From Ipomoea triloba (taxonomy: Eukaryota > Streptophyta > Magnoliopsida > Solanales > Convolvulaceae), in the NCBI RefSeq assembly GCF_003576645.1, contig NC_044919.1:21264372-21328371 (forward strand): a stretch of DNA of 64,000 bases, given 5' to 3'. The first letter of the stretch is position 1; every line of letters starts with the position of its first letter. Below are positions 34,522-47,095 of this stretch, piece after piece. The position numbers were made by a program, and so were the translations under genes. The notes beneath the pieces were generated by a model. It searched no databases, was not told where the DNA came from, and worked only from the letters and a program-made list of their open reading frames with translations.

Positions 34522-36190
34522 AAGTATTTATTTTGTAGAATTATATCCTAGACTTTTAGGAGCGGAACCCCAACTCAAATCAATTTTTTTTTTTTTTTGA
34601 AAACACTCAAATCAAATTGGTGGAGCTGATTTCCATATAATTTTAATATATATATATATAGTGGGTCGGGTTGGGTTCTTGACAGGTTTTGTGACCCACC
34701 CGACCCACCAGTCACACTATCATTCAAAAATCACGATTCATACAAGGTGAATTCATGTGAATGTTCACGGGTTAAAATTGTCATCCCTAATTGATCATTG
34801 ATTTCTCTTGTCACTAATTAAAAAAAAAAAAAATATATATATATATATATATAGAAATGAATTGATATTCGTAATAGATCCCACATCTCGTGGGGCGGAT
34901 GTTGTTTTAAAAACCTCCGGCAACCGACGAACGGGTGGTTGTGTTTTTAATATAATTAATCTCGATCCACCCATCACATGTCCATTCATATTTTGGAATA
35001 TAAATCGCAATTAATTATAAAAATATTGAACTGTAGTTCTGTACACCTATGCCAATTATTCAACCCGAAAGGCCAGGGAACACGTGAATCATACCTAGAG
35101 CCATTTCATATTCGTGGGCCCTACTAAATAATATCATTTTAATTAATAGCATTGTCGTTTTTGTACGTGGTCGCAACAAGCAACTTGAGCCTTGGAGTAC
35201 ACACAATTATATATGGACCTACCAACAATGTATGATTTAGAGAAAATTGGTGACATTTTATGATTTCATAAAAATAATATCACTTTCTTAAGTTTATAAT
35301 GGTAGGTATAATTTTTTTTTTCTTTTTTTACATTGTAACAAAATTTTCGTGGTTAGATCAAACAAAATGTAATTTTGAATCAAAATCTTGTGAATAAAGT
35401 GAGGTGTAAACATTTTTGGAAAAGTTTCTTTGCTCTCAAACGTAGGCCATTTAACTTCCTAACTCTTAATAAATATAATAATTAAATATTTAAAATTTTA
35501 TAATATAAAAATGACAAAAGTAAAAACAAACACAATAATACTATAATTATATTACTTCAGCTCTAAAAGTCTAACTTGATAAATATGGCCATCCTATTGT
35601 TCAAACAAAATACAGGTATGAGAGGACAACTCCAGTCAAATTAGTTAGATTATTGACTTGGTAAACTCTAGACAACTTAAGTTGATTTATCTTTTTGTGC
35701 TCAATTGCAGGTTAGGGCTACAAGGCATAGTTTATCCCGTGCACACCCTCGATTAGTGATTAGAATTCCTCATTACTCAAAAAAAAATAAAAATTGCAGG
35801 CATGTGAGGTTTTTATTATTGGGAGCAAATATATTGGTTTTTAGAAAAATATGTACCAAAAGAGTGGTTACAAGCATGAAGCATATATCACCTTTTTTTA
35901 GAGAGACAAAAAGGAAACTGATAAATCTACAGTAAAACACTAAAACTAGTTTTGTATGTGTAACTTTAATTTATTTCAAGAAGAAAGCAGAATGAGCTCC
36001 TTGTGGATGTCTAGTTGTCCTTTAAACTCTCTTTTGGGAGTTTAAACTCTACTAATATATATAAACAATATATATGGAAATCAGCTCCACCAATTTGATT
36101 TGAGTGTTTTCAAAAAAAAAAAAAATTGATTTGAGTTGGGGTTCCGCTCCTAAAAGTCTAGGATATAATTCTACAAAATAAATACTTTTA
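34522..36190. repeat. Large inverted repeat: about 120-bp arms, 1.7 kb apart
   Basis: 34522-34640 and 36072-36190 are inverted copies. The shared text includes AAGTATTTATTTTGTAGAAT, CTAGACTTTTAGGAGCGGAA, a T run of 13-16 and TCAAATTGGTGGAGCTGATT. The 1.43 kb between them is AT-rich. It holds a GTGGGTCGGGTTGGG / CCCACCCGACCCACC inverted pair at 34661-34712 and no supported gene. Confidence 0.85.
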
Positions 36191-36334
36191 GTCAATTATA
36201 CAAGTTTATAGAACTTTTATTAACTTTTTACTATTTTTAGCTGTACATTTATAAGTTTATTTTTAAAAAATTAGCAATTTAGTTATTATATTTGAATATT
36301 TTATTATTTTATGTTATACGGAGTAATATATAAG

Positions 36335-36787
36335 CAGTGTTGTAAAAGTCCCGCATAAGCGCCGATTAATCCTCGCATAGGCGCTAGGCGCCGGTCGACC
36401 GCCTAACATATCAACTTAAATGGTGTCTAGGCGACTGCCTAAGCTCCGCCTAGGCCTCCTAGGCACCGACTAGACCTCCAAGGCACCGACTAGGCCGCCT
36501 AGTCGACCGATTAACTATTGTTATTTTTTAATGGGTTATTTCACCCAAAACAACATCGTTTTAAGCGAAATAATTCTATTTTTTTAGGTTAATATTTAAT
36601 ATTTTAGTATTAACTATTAAAGTATTATATAATTTGTAATTATTAGTCTTTAAAAAATTAAAAATACTTAAATAAATTTTTTAAAAATTTAAAAATAAAT
36701 TAAAAAATACACAGACGCCTATAAATCCCCGTCTAGGCGCCCTAGGTGCTCCCCGAGCGCTCGAGGGCTAACTATTTTTCAAACATG
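36335..36787. mobile_element. hAT-like element with GCCTAGGCG repeats
   Basis: Left end CAGTGTTGTAAAAGTC and right end ATTTTTCAAACATG are imperfect inverted termini. Dense subterminal CGCCTAGGCGCC-type motifs flank an AT-rich centre. The flanks (TATATAAG left, ATAATAAG right) share only the last five of eight bases, so a target duplication is doubtful. Confidence 0.5.
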
Positions 36788-37157
36788 ATAATAAGTGAAT
36801 TTTATTATTTCAATTTTTTTAGTAAGATAATAAGTGGTAAGTATCTGTAGTGATTACCGGCACGACGACACCTAGTGGGGTGGGATGAGTTTGAAATAGT
36901 CCACCCGATGCGAATTGGGAGCGGGTGAAAACAATATAAGGTAAATCGGCTGATATATAATAAAATTAAGAAAAAGAAAAGCAATTTTAACCGCTGAAAA
37001 TGATAAAAATAACTATAATAGTGCCTAGCGAGATGAGTTATTTTGTTGATGATAAATACGAATACGAACCCACCACAGCACACAGGTACAAATTTTAAAA
37101 ATCACTCATGTCCTATCTAAAAAAAAAACGAAACAAAACAAAAAACTCCACACATGT

Positions 37158-37448
37158 TCAGTAACATAGCTAATTTATTAATTTATCATTTAATTTTAAT
37201 TTATTTAACCACTATTATTGTTTGACTTGATTAAACAACTACTATGAGTGTTTAGTTAATCAGCTTTTTGTAACAACTTGCTCCAAAGCGCTAAAATTTA
37301 AAAAACTGCTCTAAGCAATTTTTTTGATCAGTCTTTTGAGAAAATAAATTATAATCTTAAAAAGTATTTTGCATGTAATCAACTATCAATTATTTTACAA
37401 AATATCTTTCTACAATCCGCTAATGCCATCAGCTATTTACCAAAAACT
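37158..37448. mobile_element. MITE, GGCCCTGTTTGG family (old copy)
   Basis: It shares the inner motifs (CAGCTTTTTGTAAC, GCTAAAATTTAAAA, TTTCTACAATC-GCTAATG) with 38082-38357, but the termini are worn. Confidence 0.55.
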
Positions 37449-37856
37449 CTATAATAATTCACTTTCCATGTTTATAAAATAAAATATATACTGCTTTAAA
37501 AAGGCAATTGATCTTTTCATTTATTTAAAAAAGAATTCAAGCACGTGTATAAATTATACCCAATCAAATGAATGAAATGATGCATCCACCACCACCATCA
37601 TCATGGAAGCAAACTTCCAACAAAAGCAACTTTTGATATTTTATTATTAAGAAATTTTTATGTGATTGGTGACACATTATCGACTAGACAACTACTACAA
37701 CCTGGCACCTGCCGTTACATTATAGTCCTCACTTGTATTATTTCTCACCTTCAAAATAGTTCATACACAGATCAATTCCTCATTTCCTTCTTAGTAAAGA
37801 TAAAACACAATAATACCAATAAAGATATAACAAGACGCCACTCTGATGATTTGATC

Positions 37857-38956
37857 TTAAAGGCGAGACTTTCCTGGGTCCATTTTCAAACTCTGCCACA
37901 ACCACAAACGTCATTCATCAGCAACAAAAATTTCTCACAAACCAAATAGGCAATAGCTATTGAGCACATTACATAACATATCGGGTAATTATACTACCGA
38001 ATAATGTTGATTATGACATCTAATTGATATATATAGGCTTGGTTCACAAATCTTAGCCATACAAAATAAGTCATCAATCATGGCCCTGTTTGGTAAATAA
38101 TTAGCCTATCAACTAATTTTGGCTTATTTGACCACTATTAGTTGTTTGGTTAATAAGTTTTTTGTAACTCCAAAATGCTAAAATTTAAAAGGCTACTCAA
38201 AGCAGCCTTTTCAATTAGCTTTTTGAGAAAAGAAATTATACCAAACAGCTATCAGCTAACAGCTAATTTATAAAACAACTTTCTACAATCAGCTAATATT
38301 ATCAACAAATCATATCTTCTAACCCAAACAGCCAACAGCCATTTACCAAACAGGGCCATGACTAAAAGTGAACACCCTAAATTCATGCGCATAATCAATA
38401 ATCTAACTCCCATCAATAGAAGTTTATATAATATTAAATCATTTCATTTAAATAATAAATTATTATTATTATTAAATATAAAATTTTTTATTGTTTTGTT
38501 AATGTTTGGTGCTTTAATTTAGCAAGACAAACACTTGGTGTTGTGTTGTGCTCTGGGTGACTTGTACACTCATGCACAATATCGTGTGCATCGCAAAATA
38601 TAACCAGAGTCGTGTACACACACGCCACGCATATGTATTATAGTGCGCACACACCAAGCTTACAATACACACACATCACATGAACCCAATGTGCGCACTA
38701 GGCCACGACGAGGTGCATACATACGACGAAAACCCAAGAACGACAGTACAAATGCACACTGTTCAAACAATAGACAATTAAAAAATGCAAAAATTAATTT
38801 GAGTCCAAGTGTAAATAAATCCAAATTACCCCTCTAAAAATTACCTAAATTAAAAAACAAAATAAAAATCATAAAACCGCAGCCACATATATTCTAAATG
38901 GGGAGTCCAAATTTACATAGTTTTTATATAGAAGGGTGTTCTCATATAAACGTGAA

Positions 38957-39003
<47 letters not shown>

Positions 39004-42000
39004 TTGTTTTTGCTGTAGCATTAACTGACAAGTATATGCACAGAGCCAAAAGTAGACAAATTATAGTGCAATGAATAGTCGTTTTCAGATAGTGAAAAAT
39101 ATGAGAACACTTACCAGAGGAGCACCCTTGGCAGCTCTTTCAGCCAAGTAAGAACATGGCTCAAAGAAACCTCCATACATTTTTGACCACTCATTCAACT
39201 TTGAGTAAATGTACTTTGACCCCAGAGTGTCAGCCCAAAACAAGACCCCTCCCCTGATACACAAATTGTTGTGATCAATAATTGCAGGTATATGTATAGT
39301 AGATAGATTCATTGAGCAACCGAGTCTCGGATAAATTGACAGACCGACCTGTAAGGAGGGAAACCCATGCCCATCACAGCAGCAATGTCCAGATCAGAAG
39401 CTTTGATAGCAATACCTTCAGCAAGTACTCTACAGGCTTCATTCACCACTGGCAAAAATGTCATCTCCACAATATCTTTGTCCGAAAGTTTCATCAACTG
39501 GATAATCAAGTTCGGCTCATATTTTAGTAGAGGGCACAGTATTATCATCTACTAACAAACAATTTATTATAGTATCGTTAACTATCTAGAGGGAAGGAAG
39601 GATTGACGGAAGACCTTAGGGTCAATGGAGACACCAGACATCTCTCTTGCCTTCTCGATATATTTTTTTATTTCAGGGTCGGGGCTGGCTTTGCGCCTGT
39701 CATCGTAAATATAAAATCCTCTACGAGTGGCTTCACCTGTAACATTTGCAAGACCCATATTCACCTCCTTGACAATTTTACGAAAAAAACGATAAACTGA
39801 TTGAAAAGTTAACATAGCATGATTGATCTCATTAGGAAAGAATGATACCTCCCCTTTTGTCGTCTTGCATGAGTGGTATCAACATGGATTTATAAGTTCT
39901 TTCTGGAAAATTCATCACGTATTGGCCTCCAGTTGCAATTGCAACACCAAAGCCAACAAGATCACACAATCTGCATATAATAAATTAACAAAACAATTGA
40001 GCCCATACACCTCAATAAACATATTCATCCATATAAAGCAGCTTATAGTGACTAGTGAGGTTAAATTTCAGCAGGAAATGCACTACCTAAAGGGGCCCAT
40101 GGGCATTCCGAATTTGGTAATTGCTTTATCTATCTTGTAAGGATCTGCACCCCGCTCAACAAGCAGGAGAGCAGCTTGCGTGTAAGGAAAGAACATCCTG
40201 TTGACAGCAAACCCCGTGCAATTTCCAACTACAACAGGGGTTTTCCTTATCTTTTTTCCAACATCTAGCAAGTCGACAATTGCTTGAGGAGAAGTTTTTT
40301 GAGTGCGAACAATTTCCAGAAGTGGCATCACATGAGCCGGACTGCATTAAGAACAGAGCAATCATTGAAGCAACAAAGAAACATAGGTATAAATCTTATC
40401 TTAAATCACCAGTAGATATTACCTGAAAAAGTGGGCACCAATAATACGGTCCTGTGATCTAGTTTTCTCTCCAATTAAGTTTAAGTCAATGGTAGAGGTG
40501 TTACTTGCAAGAATGCAATGCGGAGGGCAATACTTTTCAAGATCAGCAAATATTTTCTGCTTTAAGTTTATGTCCTCAATAACAGCCTGTTTTGAAGCAA
40601 AATACTATGAGATACGAAAACAGAAAAAGAGTGGAAATCATTTAACTAAACTTTGAACGTATGCATTACCTCAATAACCATGTCCACATCTCTAAAGCTT
40701 TCATAGTCAAGGGTACCTTTTAGTAGAGAAAAAGTTTTTTCAAACTTCTCTTGACTCATTCTCCCCTTCTTAACACGGCTTTGCAGATTTGCTGAGTAGT
40801 TGGGGGTAATGGTCAAAATGTCAGATATTACATCTCATAGCAACTATTAAGCCACAAAATCACACAAAGACTGTTGCCTTACCTCTTACTCTACCAATTC
40901 CAGCTTGTAGAAATTTGTCATTAACTTCCTTCAGGATTACAGGATAGTTGCTAAGTATCAAAGCCGTTGCAATCCCGGAGCCCATCAAACCCCCTCCAAG
41001 AATTCCAACCTTCTTAATCTGTCTTGGTGCCAATCCTAGATCAGTTACACCTGGAACCTGTACACAAACCAAAATTGGTTCAAAAATGCCAAAACAAGCA
41101 TTCATGTTTAATTTTCCACCAACTTCAAGCTGAAAATATTACTTATAAATATAAGATCTCTATACAGTTCCAATACAAATAAATATAAGATCTCTATACA
41201 GTTCCAATACATAGAAATAGATAGAGATACAATCTATTGTAATCTATTATAGAATAATATATTCTCTCTTTCGTTAGTTTCTCACATATTTTGCTCCCAC
41301 CTCACTGGTGAGTGGTGGGTATTTGCCACTTGTCAAGTTTTTTAATCCCTCAATTTCAACTTTGATCATTACAATTGATCTGTCTTATGTAGTATACCAT
41401 AATTAAATATCAACCAACAACAGAAGCATCGTATCGATCACACGTGTTAATAATACCAACTTAAGACCCACTTTTGAGAAATGTATCATAATTTTCAAAA
41501 ACAGCAGGAAAGATGTGTCATAACAGTAATCCACACTTAAGTGAAAAATATATATATATAATTTACATCTAAATGTATTGAAAGTAAAGTCACACGCTAC
41601 TCAAAGTGCTATTCATTGTGTAACTATTTATGACTATATTCATATGCACAGTATATGGTTTTTGTTAATAAAACTATCAATTTTCCTTACCTTTGTGGTT
41701 CCACGTTGAGAAAAGAAAACGTGGACCAAGGCCTTGCATGTGTCTGAATACACAAGCTTTTGGAATTCTTCTGCCTCCTGTAAATATCAAATGCATGAAT
41801 GATCACACACATTACTGTATCTTGACCAAAGGAAAAAGAGCTTGAGGAAGAATTAAACCTTCCAAAGGCCAGCACGTGGACCAGAAACTATACCCTCTTC
41901 AACAACATCAATGCAGACTAATGGATGGTTAAGGTTTGGAGCTTGCTTACGGATCTGAGCTCGAGCAAACTTTAGTATTTCCCTGGCCTCCCCAAGAGCC

Positions 42001-43810
42001 TCTATTTTGTCAGTCTTGTAGAGACTAGCAACCCAAGGTTTGCGTCTCTCCAACATATCTAGAGCCCAATGACGTGCAGTATCCAGTAATTCATTTGGTG
42101 AAACAACGGCATCCACAAGGCCCAAATTCAGGGCTTCCTGTCCTTTAACAGGCTTTGATGTCTAAGAGACAGGAGTAAAGGTATGAGAGAACAATATATA
42201 AGGTTTAAACAAAATAATCCAAGTTACATTGTTAATACTACTTTAAAATGGCAAATGCAAGCTAGAACTTACAAGCATCATCTCTAGAGCTTTAGCAAGA
42301 CCTACAAGGCGTGGGAGCCGCTGTGTCCCTGACAATACACAAAATGATGAAATTGAACAGTGATAATCTGTGCTTAACATTGTAAGTAACAAGAATGCCA
42401 CTTTATATTGCAATAGACTTCTGTGATATAACATATGATACCAATCTAAGAAATTCTTAAGTATTCCATTTTTCAAAGCCACTGCTCTATAGAAAATGTA
42501 ATCAGATGGCGTTCTAATTAAACCAGGAGACAGAGCAAAGGAAAAGGTCAATTCAAAAAAGAAACTTGACTTCTGACAACTCTAAACCATTACCAGGAGG
42601 AAAAATAATTTTCAGCAGAAAGGGAGTTTCTTGATTCTAAAATATATCTCATGACTGCCACACACCACCATTTTTACAATTCACCTATAGGCAACTAACA
42701 TCTATAGTGAATATAACAAGGTACTTAAGTTTGCCTTCATACCTCCAAAGCCGGGAATTATACCAAGCTGAAGTTCAGGTAAACCTAATTGTGCATTAGG
42801 AGTAGAAATACGCGCATGGCAACCCTGAAGGAAAGCAAAAAAGGTTATAGTATGGAATTATACAAAAATTAAGCAAATAACTAGATGCAAAAATTTACCA
42901 TTGCAACTTCAAGTCCTCCACCTAAAGCAAGACCATCAATGGCTGCTACTGATGGTTTTTTCGAAGCTGACCGCCAAGATGGAGATGAATGATTAAAGAA
43001 GCAGTTATGACAGTGAAAATATAGAGAGCTTCAAGTTCAAAAATAAGAAGATCATGGAAATACCTTCCACTATGTCAGTTAGAATCTCCACTGACACAAA
43101 ACCTGGCTTTGGTGCAGCAACTGTGATTTAATGATACAACATTAGGGAGAAAAATGATAACAATGCTAGGAAGAAATTAGTTATGATATAATCCATACCC
43201 TTTCCCCCTTGTAGTCCACCAAAGGCAGCGATATCAAAACCACCAGAAAACTTTCCTTTGGCACCTGTTAAACATTTTTATATACAAACATTCACACTTC
43301 AGCTATGTGCACTGAATACAAAAGAATCATATCAACAAACTTGCCTGTAACAACAACAGCCTTCACATCATCCCTTCTTAAGGCTTCTTCATAACTCTCC
43401 TTTAAGCTATTAAGCACTGGAAATTATACATAGTAAAAAGGAAGGTAAAAGTAAGATAGTAGACATGGGTTTAAGAGAATTTAGTTTGCAAATAAATAAT
43501 TGCAAAGTTGGTGCCCTTCCCAATCCTCCATTACTAAACAACACCAAAAGCAAGCATACATCAGCAACTTAGATAATGAGCTTTGGCTCACTAAACATGG
43601 TTAGGGGTTTTAGTGAACAGAGCTTTCGACAAACTACTTGTGTTCGTGTTCGGTAAGCGTTCGTTTATTAAGCTAAACAAACATTAACAAACAAAATTTA
43701 GAGCTCGGTTCATAATCGAACAGAGTCTAAACAGTGGTAAGCTCATTTGCTAAGAGATCGTGAACAAGCTCGTTTGTGTTCGTTTAATAATGTTCGCGAA
43801 CATGTTCACA

Positions 43811-43860
<50 letters not shown>

Positions 43861-45228
43861 GTTCGTGAATGTAGATTACGTGTTGTTCACGAACAAATTG
43901 TGATCATGAACATATGCTGGTGTTTGGTTATTCATTGTTCATGAACGTGATTGTTAACAAACATGTTCGTGAACATGTTTGTTAACGTTCGTGAATATGT
44001 TTGTGAACGTGTTTGTTAACGTTAACGAACACGTTCATGAACGTGTTCGCGAACGTTAACAAACACTAATGAATGCTTAACAAACGAACATGAACATGAT
44101 TTTCAAAAACCTTAACAAACAAACACGAACATGAACAATCCAAAATCCTTAACAAACGAACACCAACAACCTCCGTTCGTTTATGTTCGGTTTATTAATA
44201 CAAACAAACACGAACATGAACAATCCAAAATCCTTAACAAACGAACACCAACAACCTCCGTTCGTTTATGTTCGGTTTATTAATAGCCCTAAACATGGTG
44301 GCCGCAGAGGAAATACTCACTGCACGTTTGCACTTGTAGCATATGTTCATCACAGTCCCAATGAAGGTTCAGAAACTTTGAAGTAAAACTCATTGTTGCA
44401 AATGAGAGTTAATTCCACAGAAACAGGCATTCACCACACATTCAAATAATGTTCATCAAGGCTCATATAGCTATGTTAACTGGGGATTACAACATACCAA
44501 TACGCATATAATACCCATCTTAATAAGAAAATTGCAATGGTGTTGACCATAATGAGGTCAGTCTACAGTAATTTTCTCCAAGAAATGGAAATTTTTTTCA
44601 GAAATAAAACAGTTCAAATCCAAGGGAATTATACTCTACTTAAGAGGTTTCAAATACAATTCCCCATGCCCAGATGTGACCAAAAAAATCAGTAGGTGTT
44701 AATTTAATTATGAAAATCAGAAAAGGAAAACAAAAAACTAACAATTCCTGAGTAACACCATACTGCAGCTATTCAATCAAGATAAATCCCAAAATTAAAA
44801 GTAATCCATCAATAATCATTTTTCATTTTAAACCCAGAAAGATTTGCTCAACTCTGGAAAATATCTAGTAAATGTTCTAAATATGTCGAAAGATCTGATT
44901 TTTACTCAGTAAAAACGACATGGGCAACCAAGATTAATCGAAACCCACTGTATAATTATAAACTGAAGAAGGAAAAATCAATTAGTCAATTACACCACCA
45001 ATACTGCAATCCTAAAGGGAATTTTTCATTCATAATTACAGTGGCATGGTGATCATTATTCAGAAACTAATAAAATAACATTTCCAAACAAATTGAAAAT
45101 TGGGAAATGGTAAGAACTGTAAATACCATACCATCAATGGAAAGGGAATTGACAGGAGGATTGATGATGGTGATGATAGCCACTCCATCAGCTCCAACCT
45201 CTAAGGTCGTTCTCCCTCTTGCAGCCAT
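37857..45228 (-). CDS. MFP2: Peroxisomal fatty-acid beta-oxidation multifunctional protein (MFP2-like), 18 exons
   Basis: Exons on minus: 45132-45228, 43345-43416, 43199-43264, 43064-43120, 42899-42966, 42743-42824, 42273-42328, 41859-42161, 41691-41777, 40883-41057, 40670-40791, 40423-40586, 40087-40341, 39849-39970, 39615-39736, 39349-39497, 39115-39253, 37857-37892. All phases agree: 723 residues. The protein joins 2-enoyl-CoA hydratase (N-terminal, oxyanion GGGLEVAM with E117, LPELQLG with E137) to L-3-hydroxyacyl-CoA dehydrogenase (NAD motif GGGLMG at 317-322, [23 protein letters not shown]). It performs steps two and three of beta-oxidation in peroxisomes. The C-terminus SRL is a type 1 peroxisomal signal, encoded in a last exon of only 11 codons after a 1.2-kb intron. 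Intron 2 uses a GC donor (ACAG|GCAAGT). Closest to MFP2 rather than AIM1 by my reading. Confidence 0.95.
38082..38357. mobile_element. MITE, GGCCCTGTTTGG family (best-preserved copy)
   Basis: 276 bp, starting GGCCCTGTTTGGTAAATAAT and ending ATTTACCAAACAGGGCC. It lies in the last intron of MFP2, between exon 17 and the exon encoding the SRL tail. The flanks (CAT, ATG) do not show a clear 3-bp duplication. Confidence 0.85.
38958..38998. repeat. (TA)n microsatellite in the last MFP2 intron
   Basis: About 20 TA units, 116 bp from the exon 17 donor. Confidence 0.9.
41147..41210. repeat. Short tandem duplication in an MFP2 intron
   Basis: AAATATAAGATCTCTATACA with ten further bases occurs twice, at 41147 and 41181, in the intron between exons 9 and 10. 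Confidence 0.85.
43602..44291. mobile_element. hAT non-autonomous element in MFP2 intron 1, TSD AACATGGT
   Basis: 690 bp starting TAGGGGTTTT and ending TTAATAGCCCTA. The 8-bp AACATGGT at 43594-43601 is repeated at 44292-44299. The body is packed with GTTCGT/ACGAAC motifs in both orientations, contains (TA)n at about 43812-43857, and near its right end has an 85-bp tandem duplication (about 44116-44284). It has no coding capacity. Confidence 0.9.
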
Positions 45229-45323
45229 TATCTAGGATCTCAATGAAATGGGCTGTTTTATAATTTCTCCTTCTCCGTTTCCTTTTTTTCCAAGAATTGT
45301 TGAAATTTTCACAGAGGATCGGA

Positions 45324-45336
45324 AGGATATATACGG
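45324..45336 (-). promoter_or_regulatory. Possible TATA box of MFP2
   Basis: On minus CCGTATATATCC lies about 100 bp upstream of the MFP2 start codon. Position and sequence suit a plant TATA box; nothing else supports it. Confidence 0.4.
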
Positions 45337-45459
45337 TGGGACGTGTTATTGCAGGAGGTGTCGTGACGGGACTGCGAAGCGTGGGTTAAGGGAGCGTTTG
45401 GATGGTGACTCGAATTTTCGGCACAAGATAAGGAGGCGGGATACTTAATCTTAATTAAA

Positions 45460-47087
45460 GCCTTTCTCACAAAAAGTAAAGCCTTGTCACACTTACACGA
45501 CGTAAACTAGTTCCTTGAATTTTATAAATTAAAACTACTTTATACTTAGAATAATGTATATTATGTGTTAGATTAATAAAACTTCCGTAGTAAGATAATG
45601 TACTTTATGAATAAAAATAATGTACATTATGAGTTATAAAAATGTATGTTGCACTGGATCATGTGAAAAAAAATTATACGAAACGACATCATTTTTAGAT
45701 TGTGGTCCACATAATTGTGTGGACCACGATCTAGCCAATAATTATTGCTTACATGACGTTTTGTTTAAAAAATAAAAATAAAGAGAATAGAATAAAATTT
45801 TAAAAATAATGAATTAATAAGAGAATAAATATATAATTATATGACGAATCATATTCTTGTATTTGGTTAGATCATGTAATAGAAAAACTAATATCATTTA
45901 ACTAATCACAATGACCTATTCAAAATAAAATACATGTAAATATATACATGTTCACCCACCATAAAATAACAAAATACAAAACATAATACGGAGTAAAAAT
46001 TAGTATACTAAAAATTTAAACTACAAATAAATTATAAGCTTTGTTTAGTCAAACATGTGGAACTTAAAATAATAACTTATTTTGTAACGTTATTCTAAAT
46101 TACGTTTCAAAATAAGTTAAGGCCTTATTTGGTAAATGGTTGTTAGTTGATCAGGTTATAGGATATAACTAGTTGATAACATTAGTTGATTGTAGAAAGG
46201 TGTTTGGTAAATTAGTCGTTTGCTGATAGATATTTGGTATAACTTCATTTTATAAAAAAAAAAAAAATTAATTGAAAAAGTTGATTTGAGCAGTTTTTTG
46301 AATTTTAGCATTTTAGAGTTATAAAAAACTTATTAACCAAAAACTTATATTGATTTTTTAACCAAATCAAACAGCTAATAGTGGTCAAATAAGTCAAAAT
46401 TGACTAATAAGTTAACTATTTTACCAACAAGACCAATATCTACTAGTTTTCAAGCTTTCATCTTTAAACTAGATATGCCAAACAAAGCCATAATTTTATA
46501 TAAAAATTGCTTTTTTGACATTTAATTTAATTTTTCTAATTGTATGAAGTAAATATTGTGATGCACTATGTTAAAAAAAGATGATATTATTTAAATTTTA
46601 AAATAATTTGCCTACCAATAACCAACTTAACAAAGTCAAATTATATTGCATATTTCTTCGGTCAAATATTATAATCCTCACAAAATACAAAAAATTGATA
46701 TTAATTTCTCATAGTTTAAATTTTTAGATATAATTATCACAATATACAAAAAAATTGTGTATTAAATTGTTAAAATTTAAAATATTCGGAGTAATTGTCA
46801 GTAGTTTATACTTCCTGTAATGAGACTACAATTTTCGTTTTGAATAGAAAAACTGACAATTTTGTTGAGTTAGTGAAAATGGCCCAATAATTCGGCACAA
46901 ACTATTGCCATTGTTATGGAATGAATCAATTCTTGCCGGTAAGGTGGTAAGTAGCGCGTTCATTACGTAAAGTAAATACGGAGCAACTAGTAAATCCTTA
47001 GAGCATGCCTATCAATGAATTTTGTGAGAATTATGTCAAATTATTTGACCATGTAAGCATAGAGAGGAGAGGAGAGAGAGAGGAAGG
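45460..47087. other. AT-rich intergenic DNA upstream of MFP2
   Basis: No coding frame is supported. 45681-45763 has TTGTGGTCCACATAATTGTG, ACCACGATCT and flanking AACGACATCAT / ATGACGTTTT, a degenerate relative of the element at 62089-62452. Confidence 0.5.
46121..46434. mobile_element. MITE, GGCCCTGTTTGG family
   Basis: Starts GGCCTTATTTGGTAAATGG and ends TTTTACCAACAAGACC, in the opposite sense to 38082-38357 by its inner motifs. Confidence 0.75.
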
Positions 47088-47095
47088 GTTCCTCC

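Noticed and set aside
36805..37083. 92-codon minus frame upstream of the MITE
   Set aside because: No recognisable domain, a low-complexity aromatic-rich start, and no promoter or splice support.
39823..40140. Plus frame over MFP2 exons 13-14
   Set aside because: Shadow of the minus-strand exons; crosses their splice sites.
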